DNA of 64,000 nucleotides from contig DVJD01000116.1 of assembly GCA_018710785.1 (NCBI GenBank), positions 1 to 64,000 of the forward strand, in the 5' to 3' direction. This DNA comes from Candidatus Fimimorpha excrementavium. Lineage in GTDB: Bacteria; Bacillota; Clostridia; Lachnospirales; Lachnospiraceae. This document shows, one piece after another, positions 26,329 through 36,264 of the stretch. Both the position numbers and the translations under genes were made by a program. Positions within the stretch are counted from its first letter, which is position 1. Each line of letters starts with the position of its first letter. A model generated the notes under the pieces. It ran no database searches. It was not told where the DNA came from and worked only from the letters and a program-made list of their open reading frames with translations.

Positions 26329-27675
26329 ATGAGGATTGCAGAAAGTATGGCGCTGTCAGAGAAACTTAGAATTTTGGCAGATGCCGCCAAGTATGATGTG
26401 GCATGTACATCCAGCGGAGTTGAAAGGAAAGGCGTCAAGGGAGCGATTGGAAGCGCTGTGTCGGCCGGGATCTGTCACAGTTTTGCGGCGGATGGGCGGT
26501 GTATCTCCCTTCTTAAGATTTTGATGACGAATGAATGTATTTTTGACTGTAAGTACTGTGTAAACCGAATATCCCGGGATACCGAGCGGGCGACATTCAC
26601 ACCCGATGAGATCTGTACCCTGACCATGGAGTTTTATAAACGCAATTATATTGAAGGGCTTTTTTTGAGCTCGGGAGTTCTGAAGAATCCCACTTATACG
26701 ATGGAACTGATGTACGAAGTGCTGTATAAACTGCGCACCCAATATCACTTTAATGGATACATTCACGTGAAGGGGATACCGGGGGCGGCGCCGGAAGTGA
26801 TCCAGCAGATAGGATATCTGACGGACCGCATGAGCGTCAATCTGGAGCTGCCTACCTCAGAAGGGATGAGGCGTCTGACTCCGCAGAAGACGAGAAAAAC
26901 GATTTTGAAACCGATGCGTCAGATACAGCTGGGGATTCAGAATCAGAAAAAAGAATGGCCGGTACCTTCCCATGCCCCGTCGTTTGTTCCGGCAGGACAG
27001 AGTACCCAGATGATCATAGGCGCCACGCCGGAGAGCGACTTTCAGATCGTATCGGTGGCAGAAGCTTTGTATGCCAATTATGATTTAAAACGAGTATTTT
27101 ATTCCGCTTATATTCCCATGGTACAGGATGAGGCTCTTCCGGCTCTTCCGGGAGGTCCTCCGCTTCTTCGGGAGCATCGTCTGTATCAGGCAGACTGGCT
27201 GCTTCGGTATTATGGATTTCAGGCCAGGGAGCTTTTATCGGAAGAACGGCCGAATTTTAACATTTTTCTGGATCCAAAGTGCGATTGGGCCGTGCGGCAT
27301 CTGGAATATTTCCCAGTGGAAGTGGGATGGGCCAGCTATCGTACGCTGCTTCGGGTTCCGGGCATCGGAGTAAAAAGCGCTCAGAGGATTCTGCGGGCAA
27401 GGAAGATAGGAAAGCTGGATTTTCCGGCTTTAAAAAAGATGGGAGTCGTATTGAAACGCGCCCAGTATTTTATCACATGCAATGGAAAGATGATGCATCC
27501 CGTCCGCATGGAAGAAAATTATATCACAAATCAGCTGACCTATACCGAGCAAAAAAAGAACTGGGAAATTTCCAACACGTCCTCCTACCGGCAGCTGTCC
27601 CTTTTTGATGACCAGAGTCTGACCGCAGAACCGGCAGAGGAGGATGGATGGAAGGCATTGAGCGGGCAGATGTGA
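26329..27675 (+). CDS. Putative DNA modification/repair radical SAM protein (TIGR03916-like)
   Basis: CIFDCKYCVNR (CxxxCxxC), FLSSGVLKNPTYTMELMYEVLYKLR, C-terminal HhH LLRVPGIGVKSAQRILRARK. Confidence 0.9.
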   Translation: MRIAESMALSEKLRILADAAKYDVACTSSGVERKGVKGAIGSAVSAGICHSFAADGRCISLLKILMTNECIFDCKYCVNRISRDTERATFTPDEICTLTMEFYKRNYIEGLFLSSGVLKNPTYTMELMYEVLYKLRTQYHFNGYIHVKGIPGAAPEVIQQIGYLTDRMSVNLELPTSEGMRRLTPQKTRKTILKPMRQIQLGIQNQKKEWPVPSHAPSFVPAGQSTQMIIGATPESDFQIVSVAEALYANYDLKRVFYSAYIPMVQDEALPALPGGPPLLREHRLYQADWLLRYYGFQARELLSEERPNFNIFLDPKCDWAVRHLEYFPVEVGWASYRTLLRVPGIGVKSAQRILRARKIGKLDFPALKKMGVVLKRAQYFITCNGKMMHPVRMEENYITNQLTYTEQKKNWEISNTSSYRQLSLFDDQSLTAEPAEEDGWKALSGQM

Positions 27676-27729
27676 AAGAGAGGAAGACAGCTTTTCTGTG
27701 TAATATTGTGACGAAGAGAGGGAGAGAAG

Positions 27730-28509
27730 ATGCTGGTGCTTTTATGTGCGGATGATTTTGAAACGATTCTGTGCGGAATCTATGATGCGTGGTGCCAAAA
27801 AGATCACAGCCAGGTTCGCCTGGAACTTTTGGAAACCTGCCAGAGGGAATTATTCTGTGATTATCGGGAAGTGGAAAGAGAAGAGATAAAGGCAGAAAAA
27901 GTGATACGATCTGTCAAACGAACATTGTCGGAGGAATATTTTGGCCGCCTGTATCAGATTTATTTAAGCTGTGATCCGGAAAAAGCCGATATTATGTATC
28001 GCTTTTTAATAAAAGGATTCGCTTATGGAAGACGGGCCCTGGATATGCTGCAGGATCGGGATATGGCCCGCGCATTTGAACTGACGAGGTTTGTGGGGAA
28101 TGAAAGCCATTTCATCGTGGAATTTCTGCGGTTTGAGAAAATGCCAAACGGAATCTATGCCGCTAAGATTAATCCGAAGAATCATGTTCTGCCAACCATT
28201 GCCGATCATTTTTCTGACCGGCTGAATCCGGAAAATTTTCTGATTTATGATGAAAACCGCGGCGTGGCGGTGGTGCATCCGGCGGGAAAACCGTGGTTTC
28301 TTATGAAATTGAAGAAAGAGGAGTGGAGGTCCGTATTCCAAAAAATGGAAGGGGAACGGCAGGGAGATACCGATGGGAAGGAGGACTACAGAGACCTTTG
28401 GAAATTATTTGTGGATACCATTGCGGTGGAAGGACGAATCAATCCCAAACTGCAAAGGCAGATGCTGCCCTATCGCTATCGCGGACATATGCCGGAATTT
28501 GATCATTAA
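27730..28509 (+). CDS. TIGR03915-like putative DNA repair/metabolism protein (DUF4130)
   Basis: LLCADDFETILCGIYDAW, FIVEFLRFEKMPNGIYAAKINPKNHVLPTIADHFSDRLNPENFLIYDENRGVAVVH; immediately follows the radical SAM gene. Confidence 0.88.
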   Translation: MLVLLCADDFETILCGIYDAWCQKDHSQVRLELLETCQRELFCDYREVEREEIKAEKVIRSVKRTLSEEYFGRLYQIYLSCDPEKADIMYRFLIKGFAYGRRALDMLQDRDMARAFELTRFVGNESHFIVEFLRFEKMPNGIYAAKINPKNHVLPTIADHFSDRLNPENFLIYDENRGVAVVHPAGKPWFLMKLKKEEWRSVFQKMEGERQGDTDGKEDYRDLWKLFVDTIAVEGRINPKLQRQMLPYRYRGHMPEFDH

Positions 28510-28651
28510 GGATGGACTTTGGGGGAAGTGGGTGCTATACTGGAGTGGAAAACAAAGGTATCGTCCGGCAGGTCCTGTCCCGGCGGCTGAAGCAGAAAGG
28601 CTGCAGGGTATACGCGGCCAGCAGTGCCGGACCGCAGAATAAGAGGTAGAT

Positions 28652-29257
28652 ATGATTAATACGATTATTTTTGACATTGGAAATGTACTGGCAAGGTATG
28701 ACTGGAAGGGATATCTTCGTCGCTTGGGATTCTCTGATGAGGTATGCGGAAAAATAGGGCAGGCGGTATTTGAAAATCCCCTGTGGCAGGAATTTGATCG
28801 AGGAGTTCTGGGGGATAAAAATGTGGAACAAAAATGCCGGGATTTGCTGCCGGAGTATTCCGTCGAAATGGATCAGGTTTTTTCCAATCTGGAGGACCTG
28901 GTATATGAGTGCGGCTATGCCGTAGGATGGATACAGAGTCTGAAGGCCAAGGGATATAAGGTATATGTTCTGTCTAACTATGGAAGAACATTGTTTGGTT
29001 ATGCCAGAACGAATTTCCGTTTCCTTCATTATATCGATGGCGGTGTGATTTCCTATGAGGTTCAATACATCAAACCAGAGATACAGATTTATGAACGCCT
29101 GATTCAGAAATATGGTATCCGGCCCCAGGAGGCCGTTTTTCTGGATGATACGGCAGAAAATCTTCCACCGGCACGGAAGCTTGGAATGCGGACCATCCAT
29201 GTGACCAGCCATCAGGCGGCTGTGGAAGAACTGAAGAAATTGGGCATAGAATCGTAA
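28652..29257 (+). CDS. HAD family phosphatase (YihX-like)
   Basis: TIIFDIGNVLARYDW, KVYVLSNYGRTLF, PEIQIYERLIQKYGIRPQEAVFLDDTAENL. Confidence 0.9.
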   Translation: MINTIIFDIGNVLARYDWKGYLRRLGFSDEVCGKIGQAVFENPLWQEFDRGVLGDKNVEQKCRDLLPEYSVEMDQVFSNLEDLVYECGYAVGWIQSLKAKGYKVYVLSNYGRTLFGYARTNFRFLHYIDGGVISYEVQYIKPEIQIYERLIQKYGIRPQEAVFLDDTAENLPPARKLGMRTIHVTSHQAAVEELKKLGIES

Positions 29258-29326
29258 CCGGCTCTTCGGTTATGAGCAAGTAGCGAAGCGGATGGCGAAT
29301 ATCCGCTTGACTGGAGGTGCAAAGCA

Positions 29327-29884
29327 ATGAAATGGATGATTGCATCGGACATTCACGGTTCCGCATATTTTGGCGCGAAACTGGCCGATCGATTTGAGAA
29401 AGAAGGGGCGCAGCGTCTGATTCTTCTGGGAGATCTTTTGTATCACGGTCCCAGAAATGATTTGCCCGAGGGATATGCGCCAAAGGAATTGATTCCGATT
29501 TTGAATGGTTTAAAAGACAGGATTTTCTGCGTTCGCGGAAATTGTGATTCCGAAGTGGACCAAATGGTACTGGAATTTCCGATCCTGTCCGATTATGCTG
29601 TCTTTGCAGTGGGAGATACCATTCTATACGCGACCCATGGTCATATCTTCCATGAAGGGCATATGCCGCCGCTGAAAAAGGGAAGCTGTTTTCTGTATGG
29701 CCATACCCACATCCCCGAGATGAAAGAAAAAGATGGGTATCTGTTTTTGAATCCGGGTTCGGTATCCATTCCGAAAGGCGGAAGTGAAAACAGCTACATG
29801 ATTTTTGAAGACGGCATCGTTCGCCTGGTATCACTGGATGGCAGGACTTTAATGGAATCAGGGAAGTATTGCACAGAGCAATAA
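29327..29884 (+). CDS. yfcE: Phosphodiesterase, YfcE family
   Basis: MIASDIHGSAYFGAKL, LILLGDLLYHGPRNDLPEGY, VRGNCDSEVDQM, YATHGHIFH, YGHTHIPEM, LNPGSVSIPKGGS. Confidence 0.93.
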   Translation: MKWMIASDIHGSAYFGAKLADRFEKEGAQRLILLGDLLYHGPRNDLPEGYAPKELIPILNGLKDRIFCVRGNCDSEVDQMVLEFPILSDYAVFAVGDTILYATHGHIFHEGHMPPLKKGSCFLYGHTHIPEMKEKDGYLFLNPGSVSIPKGGSENSYMIFEDGIVRLVSLDGRTLMESGKYCTEQ

Positions 29885-30202
29885 GCCAGGGACTTGTCCG
29901 GCCGCGAAACGGTTTTCTGATTATGGGGCGGACTATGAATATCCGCTTGATAAAATAGCCGCTGCTTTTCTGCTGATGGGCAGTAAAGCGGGGCTGCTTT
30001 ATTAGAAAGAATAAAAAAGAAAAGAGTGTTCTTCAGCAAAATGTTTTGCAGGAAAATGCGGAAAACAATTCTATTTGCAATTCAATTATTATCATGACAG
30101 ATCCCAGGAAAGAGTGAAAGTATTTTATTAGGGCCATCAATGGGCGATCTGCGCCCATTGCCCTTTCAAAAAAGAATATGGTGATAGAAAAGAGGAAACG
30201 TG

Positions 30203-31741
30203 ATGTTTGGTAAGGTAATCAGTGCAGCAGTGGTAGGAATTGAGGGCGTTTTGGTGCAGGTGGAGGCGGATATCAGCAATGGCCTGCCATCGTTTGATAT
30301 GGTGGGGTATCTGGGAGCAGAGGTAAAGGAGGCCAGAGAACGGGTGAGAACCGCTCTTCGAAATTCCGGTTTTGTGATTCCGCCCAGCCGCATCACTGTG
30401 AATCTTTCTCCGGCCAATTTAAGAAAACAGGGAAATGGATTTGATCTGCCGATTGCAGTCGCGTTATTGCGGGCAGCAGGCTATCTGACAAAGGAAGAGG
30501 TGGATGGAATTCTGTTTGCGGGAGAGCTGAGTCTGGATGGTTCTCTGAAGGGGATCCGCGGTGTACTGTCCCTGGCTTCGTGTGCGGAAGAAAGCGGGAT
30601 ACAAACAGTGATGGTACCCGGGGAAAATGCCAGGGAGGCGGCGATTGTCAGCGGAATCGCCTCCTACGGTGTGTCCAGTCTGACGGAAGCAGTAAACTAT
30701 TTAAAAACACTGGATGAGCGGACTCCGGTGAAGATAAATGGGGAAGAGCTTTTAAAGCAAAATATGGAATATTCCATGGATTTCACAGAAATAAATGGTC
30801 AGAAGACGGTAAAACGGGCAGCGGAGGTGGCGGCGGCCGGGTTCCATAATCTGCTCTATATTGGCCCTCCGGGGTCGGGAAAAACCATGGCAGCGAAACG
30901 GATTCCTACGATCCTTCCTGCCCTGACACTGCAGGAAAGTGTGGAGCTGTCGAAAGTATACAGTATAGCGGGGCTTTTGCCAGCGGGAGAAGCCTTGATT
31001 ACAAAACGGCCGTTTCGGAATCCGCATCACACCATGTCGGCCGTATCCCTGGTGGGAGGGGGAAGGACGCCGAAGCCGGGAGAAATCAGCCTGGCAGGAA
31101 AAGGCATCTTATTTTTAGATGAGCTTCCTGAATTTCAGAGAGAGACGCTGGAAATTTTGCGGCAGCCACTGGAAGACAGAAGAGTGGTGATATCCAGAGT
31201 ATATGGGACATATACATATCCGGCGGATTTTCAGCTGATATGCGCCATGAATCCATGTAAGTGCGGTTATTATCCCGATCGTACCAAATGCCGCTGCAGC
31301 GAATCAGAGATCCGCAGATATCTTGGACGGATTTCCAAGCCCCTTTTGGATCGGATTGATATTTGTGTGGAAACACCGCAGGTGGAATATGAGGATTTGG
31401 TGAAGAAGAACAAGGAAGAAGGATCAGCCAGTATCCGGGCACGCGTGGAGAAGGCCATGGAGATCCAGAAAAAAAGGTATGAAAAAGAGACATTTCTTTT
31501 CAATTCCCAATTAAGCGGAAAAAAAGTAAAGCAGTATTGTATTCTGGACGAAAAGGGAAGAGCCTTGATGGAACAGGCGTTTTCCTGTATGAAGCTCAGT
31601 GCGCGATCCTATGAGAAAATATTGAAAGTGGCCAGAACGATTGCCGACTTGGATGGAGAGGAAACGATTCATTCCTCCCATTTGGCGGAGGCGATCAGCT
31701 ATCGTGAGGTGGATCAAAAATATTGGGGAGGCAGCGTATGA
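30203..31741 (+). CDS. YifB family Mg chelatase-like AAA ATPase (ComM)
   Basis: ISAAVVGIEGVLVQVEADISNGLPSFDMVG, IGPPGSGKTMAAKRIPTILP, FRNPHHTMSAVSLVGGG, LFLDELPEF, AMNPCKCGYYPD. Confidence 0.97.
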   Translation: MFGKVISAAVVGIEGVLVQVEADISNGLPSFDMVGYLGAEVKEARERVRTALRNSGFVIPPSRITVNLSPANLRKQGNGFDLPIAVALLRAAGYLTKEEVDGILFAGELSLDGSLKGIRGVLSLASCAEESGIQTVMVPGENAREAAIVSGIASYGVSSLTEAVNYLKTLDERTPVKINGEELLKQNMEYSMDFTEINGQKTVKRAAEVAAAGFHNLLYIGPPGSGKTMAAKRIPTILPALTLQESVELSKVYSIAGLLPAGEALITKRPFRNPHHTMSAVSLVGGGRTPKPGEISLAGKGILFLDELPEFQRETLEILRQPLEDRRVVISRVYGTYTYPADFQLICAMNPCKCGYYPDRTKCRCSESEIRRYLGRISKPLLDRIDICVETPQVEYEDLVKKNKEEGSASIRARVEKAMEIQKKRYEKETFLFNSQLSGKKVKQYCILDEKGRALMEQAFSCMKLSARSYEKILKVARTIADLDGEETIHSSHLAEAISYREVDQKYWGGSV

Positions 31742-32829
31742 CAAAGAAAGAATATTGGTATTGGCTGTGCCATATAGATGGTTTGGGGAGTGTTCGGATC
31801 AAAAAATTGCTGGACTATTTTGAGGAGCCGGAGGGGATTTTCCGGGCCGGCAAAACGGAGATGGAAGCATGTAAAATCCTGCCGTCGCGTCTGGTGGAAA
31901 GCTGGTATACTGCAAAAAAAGATGCACACAAGATAGTCAGCGGCATGGAGCGGCTGTCTCAAAGAGGAATCACCTTTTTGTCCAGGGATGATCCCAACTA
32001 TCCGGAACGATTGAAGGAAATCTACGATCCGCCCTGCGGTCTGTACGTGAAGGGAAGCATGGAAACGTTCCATAGGCCTTGTGCAGCGATTGTGGGCGCC
32101 AGGCAGTGTACAGAATACGGAAGAGAAGCGGCGCGTTATTTCGGAAGAGTCTTGGCAAATGCCGGATTTTCCATAGTCAGCGGCATGGCTGTAGGAATCG
32201 ATGCGGCAGGTCACAGAGGGGCATTGGATGGAAGCCATTCCACCTTCGCGGTGCTGGCGTCCAACGTGGATGTATGCTATCCGCGGGAAAATATTGGGAT
32301 GTATATGGAAATCCAGAAACGCGGCGCCATCTTATCCGAGTTTGACGGCCAAAAAGTGGTTCCCGGATTATTTCCATTGCGGAACCGCATCATCAGCGGC
32401 ATGGCGGACTGTGTCCTTGTGATAGAAGCCAGGGAGAAAAGCGGATCGCTGATTACGGCGGATCTGGCTCTGGACCAGGGACGGGAGGTATTTGCCCTGC
32501 CGGGGAGGATCTGTGATCCCATCAGCAGCGGATGCAATGAGCTGATCAAAAGCGGAGCACAGATTTTGACGAAACCGGAAGATATCCTTTCCTGTTTTCA
32601 TATGGAAGATAAAAAAAATTTGAATCAAACGTTAAAAAAAGAAGCGTTGTCATCCATGGAAGAATTCGTATTGGGGTACCTGGGACCAGAAGAGAAACAC
32701 GTGGAACAGTTGCTTTATGAAACGGGACTTCCCATATCGGCTCTGATGGAAGCATTGCTCCAGTTAGAGATCAAAAACTATGTAAGACAACCGGCAAAAA
32801 ATTACTATTCGTTTATAAAATTTTCATAA
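31738..32829 (+). CDS. dprA: DNA processing protein DprA
   Basis: IVGARQCTEYGREAARYFGRVLANAGFSIVSGMAVGIDAAGHRGALDG, SGSLITADLALDQGREVFALPGRICDPISSGCNELIKSGA. Confidence 0.96.
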   Translation: MTKKEYWYWLCHIDGLGSVRIKKLLDYFEEPEGIFRAGKTEMEACKILPSRLVESWYTAKKDAHKIVSGMERLSQRGITFLSRDDPNYPERLKEIYDPPCGLYVKGSMETFHRPCAAIVGARQCTEYGREAARYFGRVLANAGFSIVSGMAVGIDAAGHRGALDGSHSTFAVLASNVDVCYPRENIGMYMEIQKRGAILSEFDGQKVVPGLFPLRNRIISGMADCVLVIEAREKSGSLITADLALDQGREVFALPGRICDPISSGCNELIKSGAQILTKPEDILSCFHMEDKKNLNQTLKKEALSSMEEFVLGYLGPEEKHVEQLLYETGLPISALMEALLQLEIKNYVRQPAKNYYSFIKFS

Positions 32830-32968
32830 TTTTGGAGAAAATGAAAACAAAGAAAATTAAAAAAATGCTTGCCATTCCAGAGAACTTGTATTATAGTGAG
32901 TAACGTTTAGGCAAAGTGCCAAAAGAGGAATAGAAGATTCGTTTTTTCAGCAGTAGAAAGGAGAAGCG

Positions 32969-35047
32969 ATGGCAAAGTATCTGGTTATCGTGGAATCACC
33001 CGCCAAAGTGAAAACTATTAAAAAATTTTTAGGCAGCAATTACGAAGTCATGGCATCCAATGGCCATGTGAGGGATTTGCCGAAAAGTCAGCTCGGAATA
33101 GATGTGGAACATGGATATGAGCCAAAATATATTACCATACGCGGAAAGGGGGAGATCCTTGCAAAGCTCAGAAAAGAGGTAAAGAAAGCCGATAAGGTTT
33201 TTCTGGCAACTGACCCGGACCGCGAAGGGGAGGCCATTTCCTGGCATTTGGCACAGGCTTTGAAGCTGGAAGGAAAGGATATCCATAGAATCACGTTTAA
33301 TGAAATTACAAAGAACGCAGTAAAGGCATCCATTAAGCAGCCCAGAGGAATCAATCAGGATCTGGTAAATGCGCAGCAGGCGCGCCGTATGCTGGACCGT
33401 ATGGTGGGGTACCGGATCAGTCCGCTGCTTTGGGAAAAAGTAAAAAGGGGATTGAGTGCCGGCCGTGTTCAGTCGGCGGCGCTGCGAATTATCTGTGACC
33501 GGGAAGAAGAGATCGCGGCATTTATTCCAAAAGAGTACTGGACGCTGGACGTGCATCTTCAGGTGGACGGGGAAAAGAAGCCCCTGGATGCGAAATTCTA
33601 CGGAGAAGGGGATAAGAAGGTCGCCATTGAGAATAAAGAGCAGCTGGACGGGATCTTAAAGGAACTGGAGCAGGAAACCTTTCAGATCAAAGAAATCAGA
33701 AAAGGTGAGAGAACGAAAAAGGCCCCGCTGCCGTTTACAACCAGTACGCTTCAGCAGGAAGCAGCCAATGTGCTGAACTTTTCCACCCAGAAAACCATGC
33801 GTCTGGCACAGCAATTATACGAAGGTGTGGATATCAAAGGAGAGGGTACGATCGGTATTATCACGTATCTGAGAACGGACTCCACAAGAATTGCCGAGGA
33901 AGCGGATGCTTCCGCAAGGAATTTTATCCGTGAAAATTATGGAGAAGAGTATACGGCTGTGGAGGAAAATGATAAAAAAAATACGGCGAAAATTCAGGAT
34001 GCCCATGAAGCGATCCGGCCCACGAATATAGCCCTGACACCGGTCAAAGTAAAGGAATCCCTGAGCAGAGACCAGTTTCGCCTTTATCAGCTCATCTGGA
34101 AGCGGTTCACTGCCAGCCGGATGCAGAATGCCCGCTATGAGACGATTCAGGCCAAGATCGATGCCGGAAAGTACCGTTTTACCTCTTCCGCATCCAAATT
34201 GGTATTCGATGGTTTTATGGCCGTTTATATGGATGATGAAAAAGTGGAGAATAATGCAGCGGTAAGAAAGCTGACGAAAGAATCTGTATTGAAGCCGGAA
34301 TCGTTTGATCCGAAGCAGCATTTTACGCAGCCTCCTGCCCATTACACAGAAGCATCGCTGGTAAGGGAGCTGGAAGAACTGGGAATCGGACGTCCGTCCA
34401 CATATGCTCCGACGATTACGACCATTTTGGCCAGAAGATATATTATTAAGGAAAACAAAAATCTATATGTCACAGAATTGGGTGAAGTGGTCAATAACAT
34501 CATGAAGCAGTCCTTCAGCAGCATTGTGGATGTCACATTTACTGCCAATCTGGAATCCCTTCTGGATATGGTGGCCGTCGGCAGTGTGAATTGGAAAACC
34601 GTGGTGAGCAATTTTTATCCGGATTTGGATGAAGCCGTAAAAAAAGCTGAAGAAGAATTGGCAGAGGTGAAAGTGGAGGATGAGGTGACAGATGTTATCT
34701 GTGATCTGTGCGGACGAAATATGGTAGTGAAGTACGGACCCCATGGAAAATTCCTTGCTTGTCCCGGATTTCCGGAATGCCGCAACACGAAACCATATTT
34801 GGAGAAAATAGGAGTGCCCTGCCCCCAGTGCGGAAAAGAGATCGTCATTAAAAAGACGAAAAAGGGAAGACGCTATTATGGATGTGAGAATAACCCGGAA
34901 TGCAGTTTCATGTCATGGGCGAAGCCAGTTTCCAAAAAATGTCCCCAGTGCGGCGGCTATATGGTGGAAAAGGGCAACAAAATAGTCTGCGCCGATGAAA
35001 ATTGCGGATACGTGGAAAATAAAACAGAAAAAAACGAAGAAAAATAA
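32969..35047 (+). CDS. topA: DNA topoisomerase I
   Basis: MAKYLVIVESPAKVKTIKKFLGSNYEVMASNGHVRDLPKS, ITYLRTDSTRIAEEA, C-terminal Cys4 zinc motifs. Confidence 0.99.
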   Translation: MAKYLVIVESPAKVKTIKKFLGSNYEVMASNGHVRDLPKSQLGIDVEHGYEPKYITIRGKGEILAKLRKEVKKADKVFLATDPDREGEAISWHLAQALKLEGKDIHRITFNEITKNAVKASIKQPRGINQDLVNAQQARRMLDRMVGYRISPLLWEKVKRGLSAGRVQSAALRIICDREEEIAAFIPKEYWTLDVHLQVDGEKKPLDAKFYGEGDKKVAIENKEQLDGILKELEQETFQIKEIRKGERTKKAPLPFTTSTLQQEAANVLNFSTQKTMRLAQQLYEGVDIKGEGTIGIITYLRTDSTRIAEEADASARNFIRENYGEEYTAVEENDKKNTAKIQDAHEAIRPTNIALTPVKVKESLSRDQFRLYQLIWKRFTASRMQNARYETIQAKIDAGKYRFTSSASKLVFDGFMAVYMDDEKVENNAAVRKLTKESVLKPESFDPKQHFTQPPAHYTEASLVRELEELGIGRPSTYAPTITTILARRYIIKENKNLYVTELGEVVNNIMKQSFSSIVDVTFTANLESLLDMVAVGSVNWKTVVSNFYPDLDEAVKKAEEELAEVKVEDEVTDVICDLCGRNMVVKYGPHGKFLACPGFPECRNTKPYLEKIGVPCPQCGKEIVIKKTKKGRRYYGCENNPECSFMSWAKPVSKKCPQCGGYMVEKGNKIVCADENCGYVENKTEKNEEK

Positions 35048-35208
35048 TTTTGAAACTTAGTATTTTTCCGGCGGGAAATGGCTGTATAAAAATAAATTTT
35101 CTGACAAATTTGACGAAATCCTCTTGTTAGTTGGAAAAATATATGATAGAATTGACACAGAGACAAAATCGTGGAGATTCATTGGAAAATTTCCAAAGGA
35201 GGAATAAG

Positions 35209-35985
35209 ATGGGCGTACAATTATTGGATAAGACAAGAAAGATCAATAAACTTCTGCATAACAGCAGCACCAGCAAGGTGGTATTTAATGATATTTGTGA
35301 AGTGCTCAGTGATATTCTGGATTCCAATATCCTGGTTTTCAGCAAGAAGGGAAAGGTACTTGGAATCAGTTCCAGGGAAGAAATAGAAGAAATTCATGAA
35401 TTGATTCAAAACGAAGTGGGTGGATTTATTGATCCGATGCTGAATGAGCGTCTGCTCAGCATCTTGTCTACAAAGGAAAATGTAAACCTGGCTACGCTGG
35501 GATTTTCGGAAAATGAAGTATCCTCATACCAGGCGATCGTCACTCCGATTGATATCGCGGGAGAACGCTTGGGAACCCTGTTTATTTACAAATGCAAGGA
35601 TGGATATACCATTGATGACATTATTTTAAGCGAATACGGCACCACTGTGGTGGGGCTGGAAATGATGCGTTCGGTCAACGAAGAGAATGCGGAGGAGAAC
35701 AGAAAGGTACAGATTGTCCGTTCCGCGATCAGTACGCTGAGTTTTTCAGAGCTGGAAGCTATCATGCATATTTTCGGGGAACTGGACGGAAACGAGGGAA
35801 TTCTGGTGGCCAGCAAGATTGCAGACCGAGTGGGGATTACCCGTTCTGTCATTGTCAATGCGCTTAGAAAATTTGAAAGCGCCGGCGTGATCGAATCCAG
35901 ATCATCAGGGATGAAGGGAACCTATATAAAAGTTCTGAACGATGTGGTATTTGACGAGCTTAAGAGAAAGGCGATGGAAAAGTAA
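35209..35985 (+). CDS. codY: GTP-sensing pleiotropic transcriptional regulator CodY
   Basis: LLDKTRKINKLLHNS...VVFNDICEVLSDILDSNILVFSKKGKVLG; C-terminal wHTH EGILVASKIADRVGITRSVIVNALRKFESAGVIESRSSGMKGTYIKVLND. Confidence 0.97.
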   Translation: MGVQLLDKTRKINKLLHNSSTSKVVFNDICEVLSDILDSNILVFSKKGKVLGISSREEIEEIHELIQNEVGGFIDPMLNERLLSILSTKENVNLATLGFSENEVSSYQAIVTPIDIAGERLGTLFIYKCKDGYTIDDIILSEYGTTVVGLEMMRSVNEENAEENRKVQIVRSAISTLSFSELEAIMHIFGELDGNEGILVASKIADRVGITRSVIVNALRKFESAGVIESRSSGMKGTYIKVLNDVVFDELKRKAMEK

Positions 35986-36030
35986 ATTGCATGAATTTGC
36001 AATTAAGGATTTATAGGATTGCTGAGATTC

Positions 36031-36075
36031 GGGCAGGAAAAGGGGTTGACTTTTCCTGCCCGGTTGTGCTATTAT
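36031..36075 (+). promoter_or_regulatory. rpsB-tsf promoter with -35 inside a 12-bp-arm palindrome
   Basis: GGGCAGGAAAAG-gggttga-CTTTTCCTGCCC; TTGACT at 36046-36051, 18-bp spacer, TATTAT 36070-36075. Confidence 0.65.
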
Positions 36076-36264
36076 AAAACGGTTGAAATTTGACACTGCA
36101 GTCCGAACGGATTGGGCGGAAGCGATGTCCATGAATATCCGGACGGAAGCGATTAAACATGCATATGGATGAACAGGACGGTGCCATATGGTCCCCTGGG
36201 GGTGAAATATGCAGAAGATCAGGGCATGATGCATGACCCTAGAAAACCAAAAAGGAGAAAGAAT

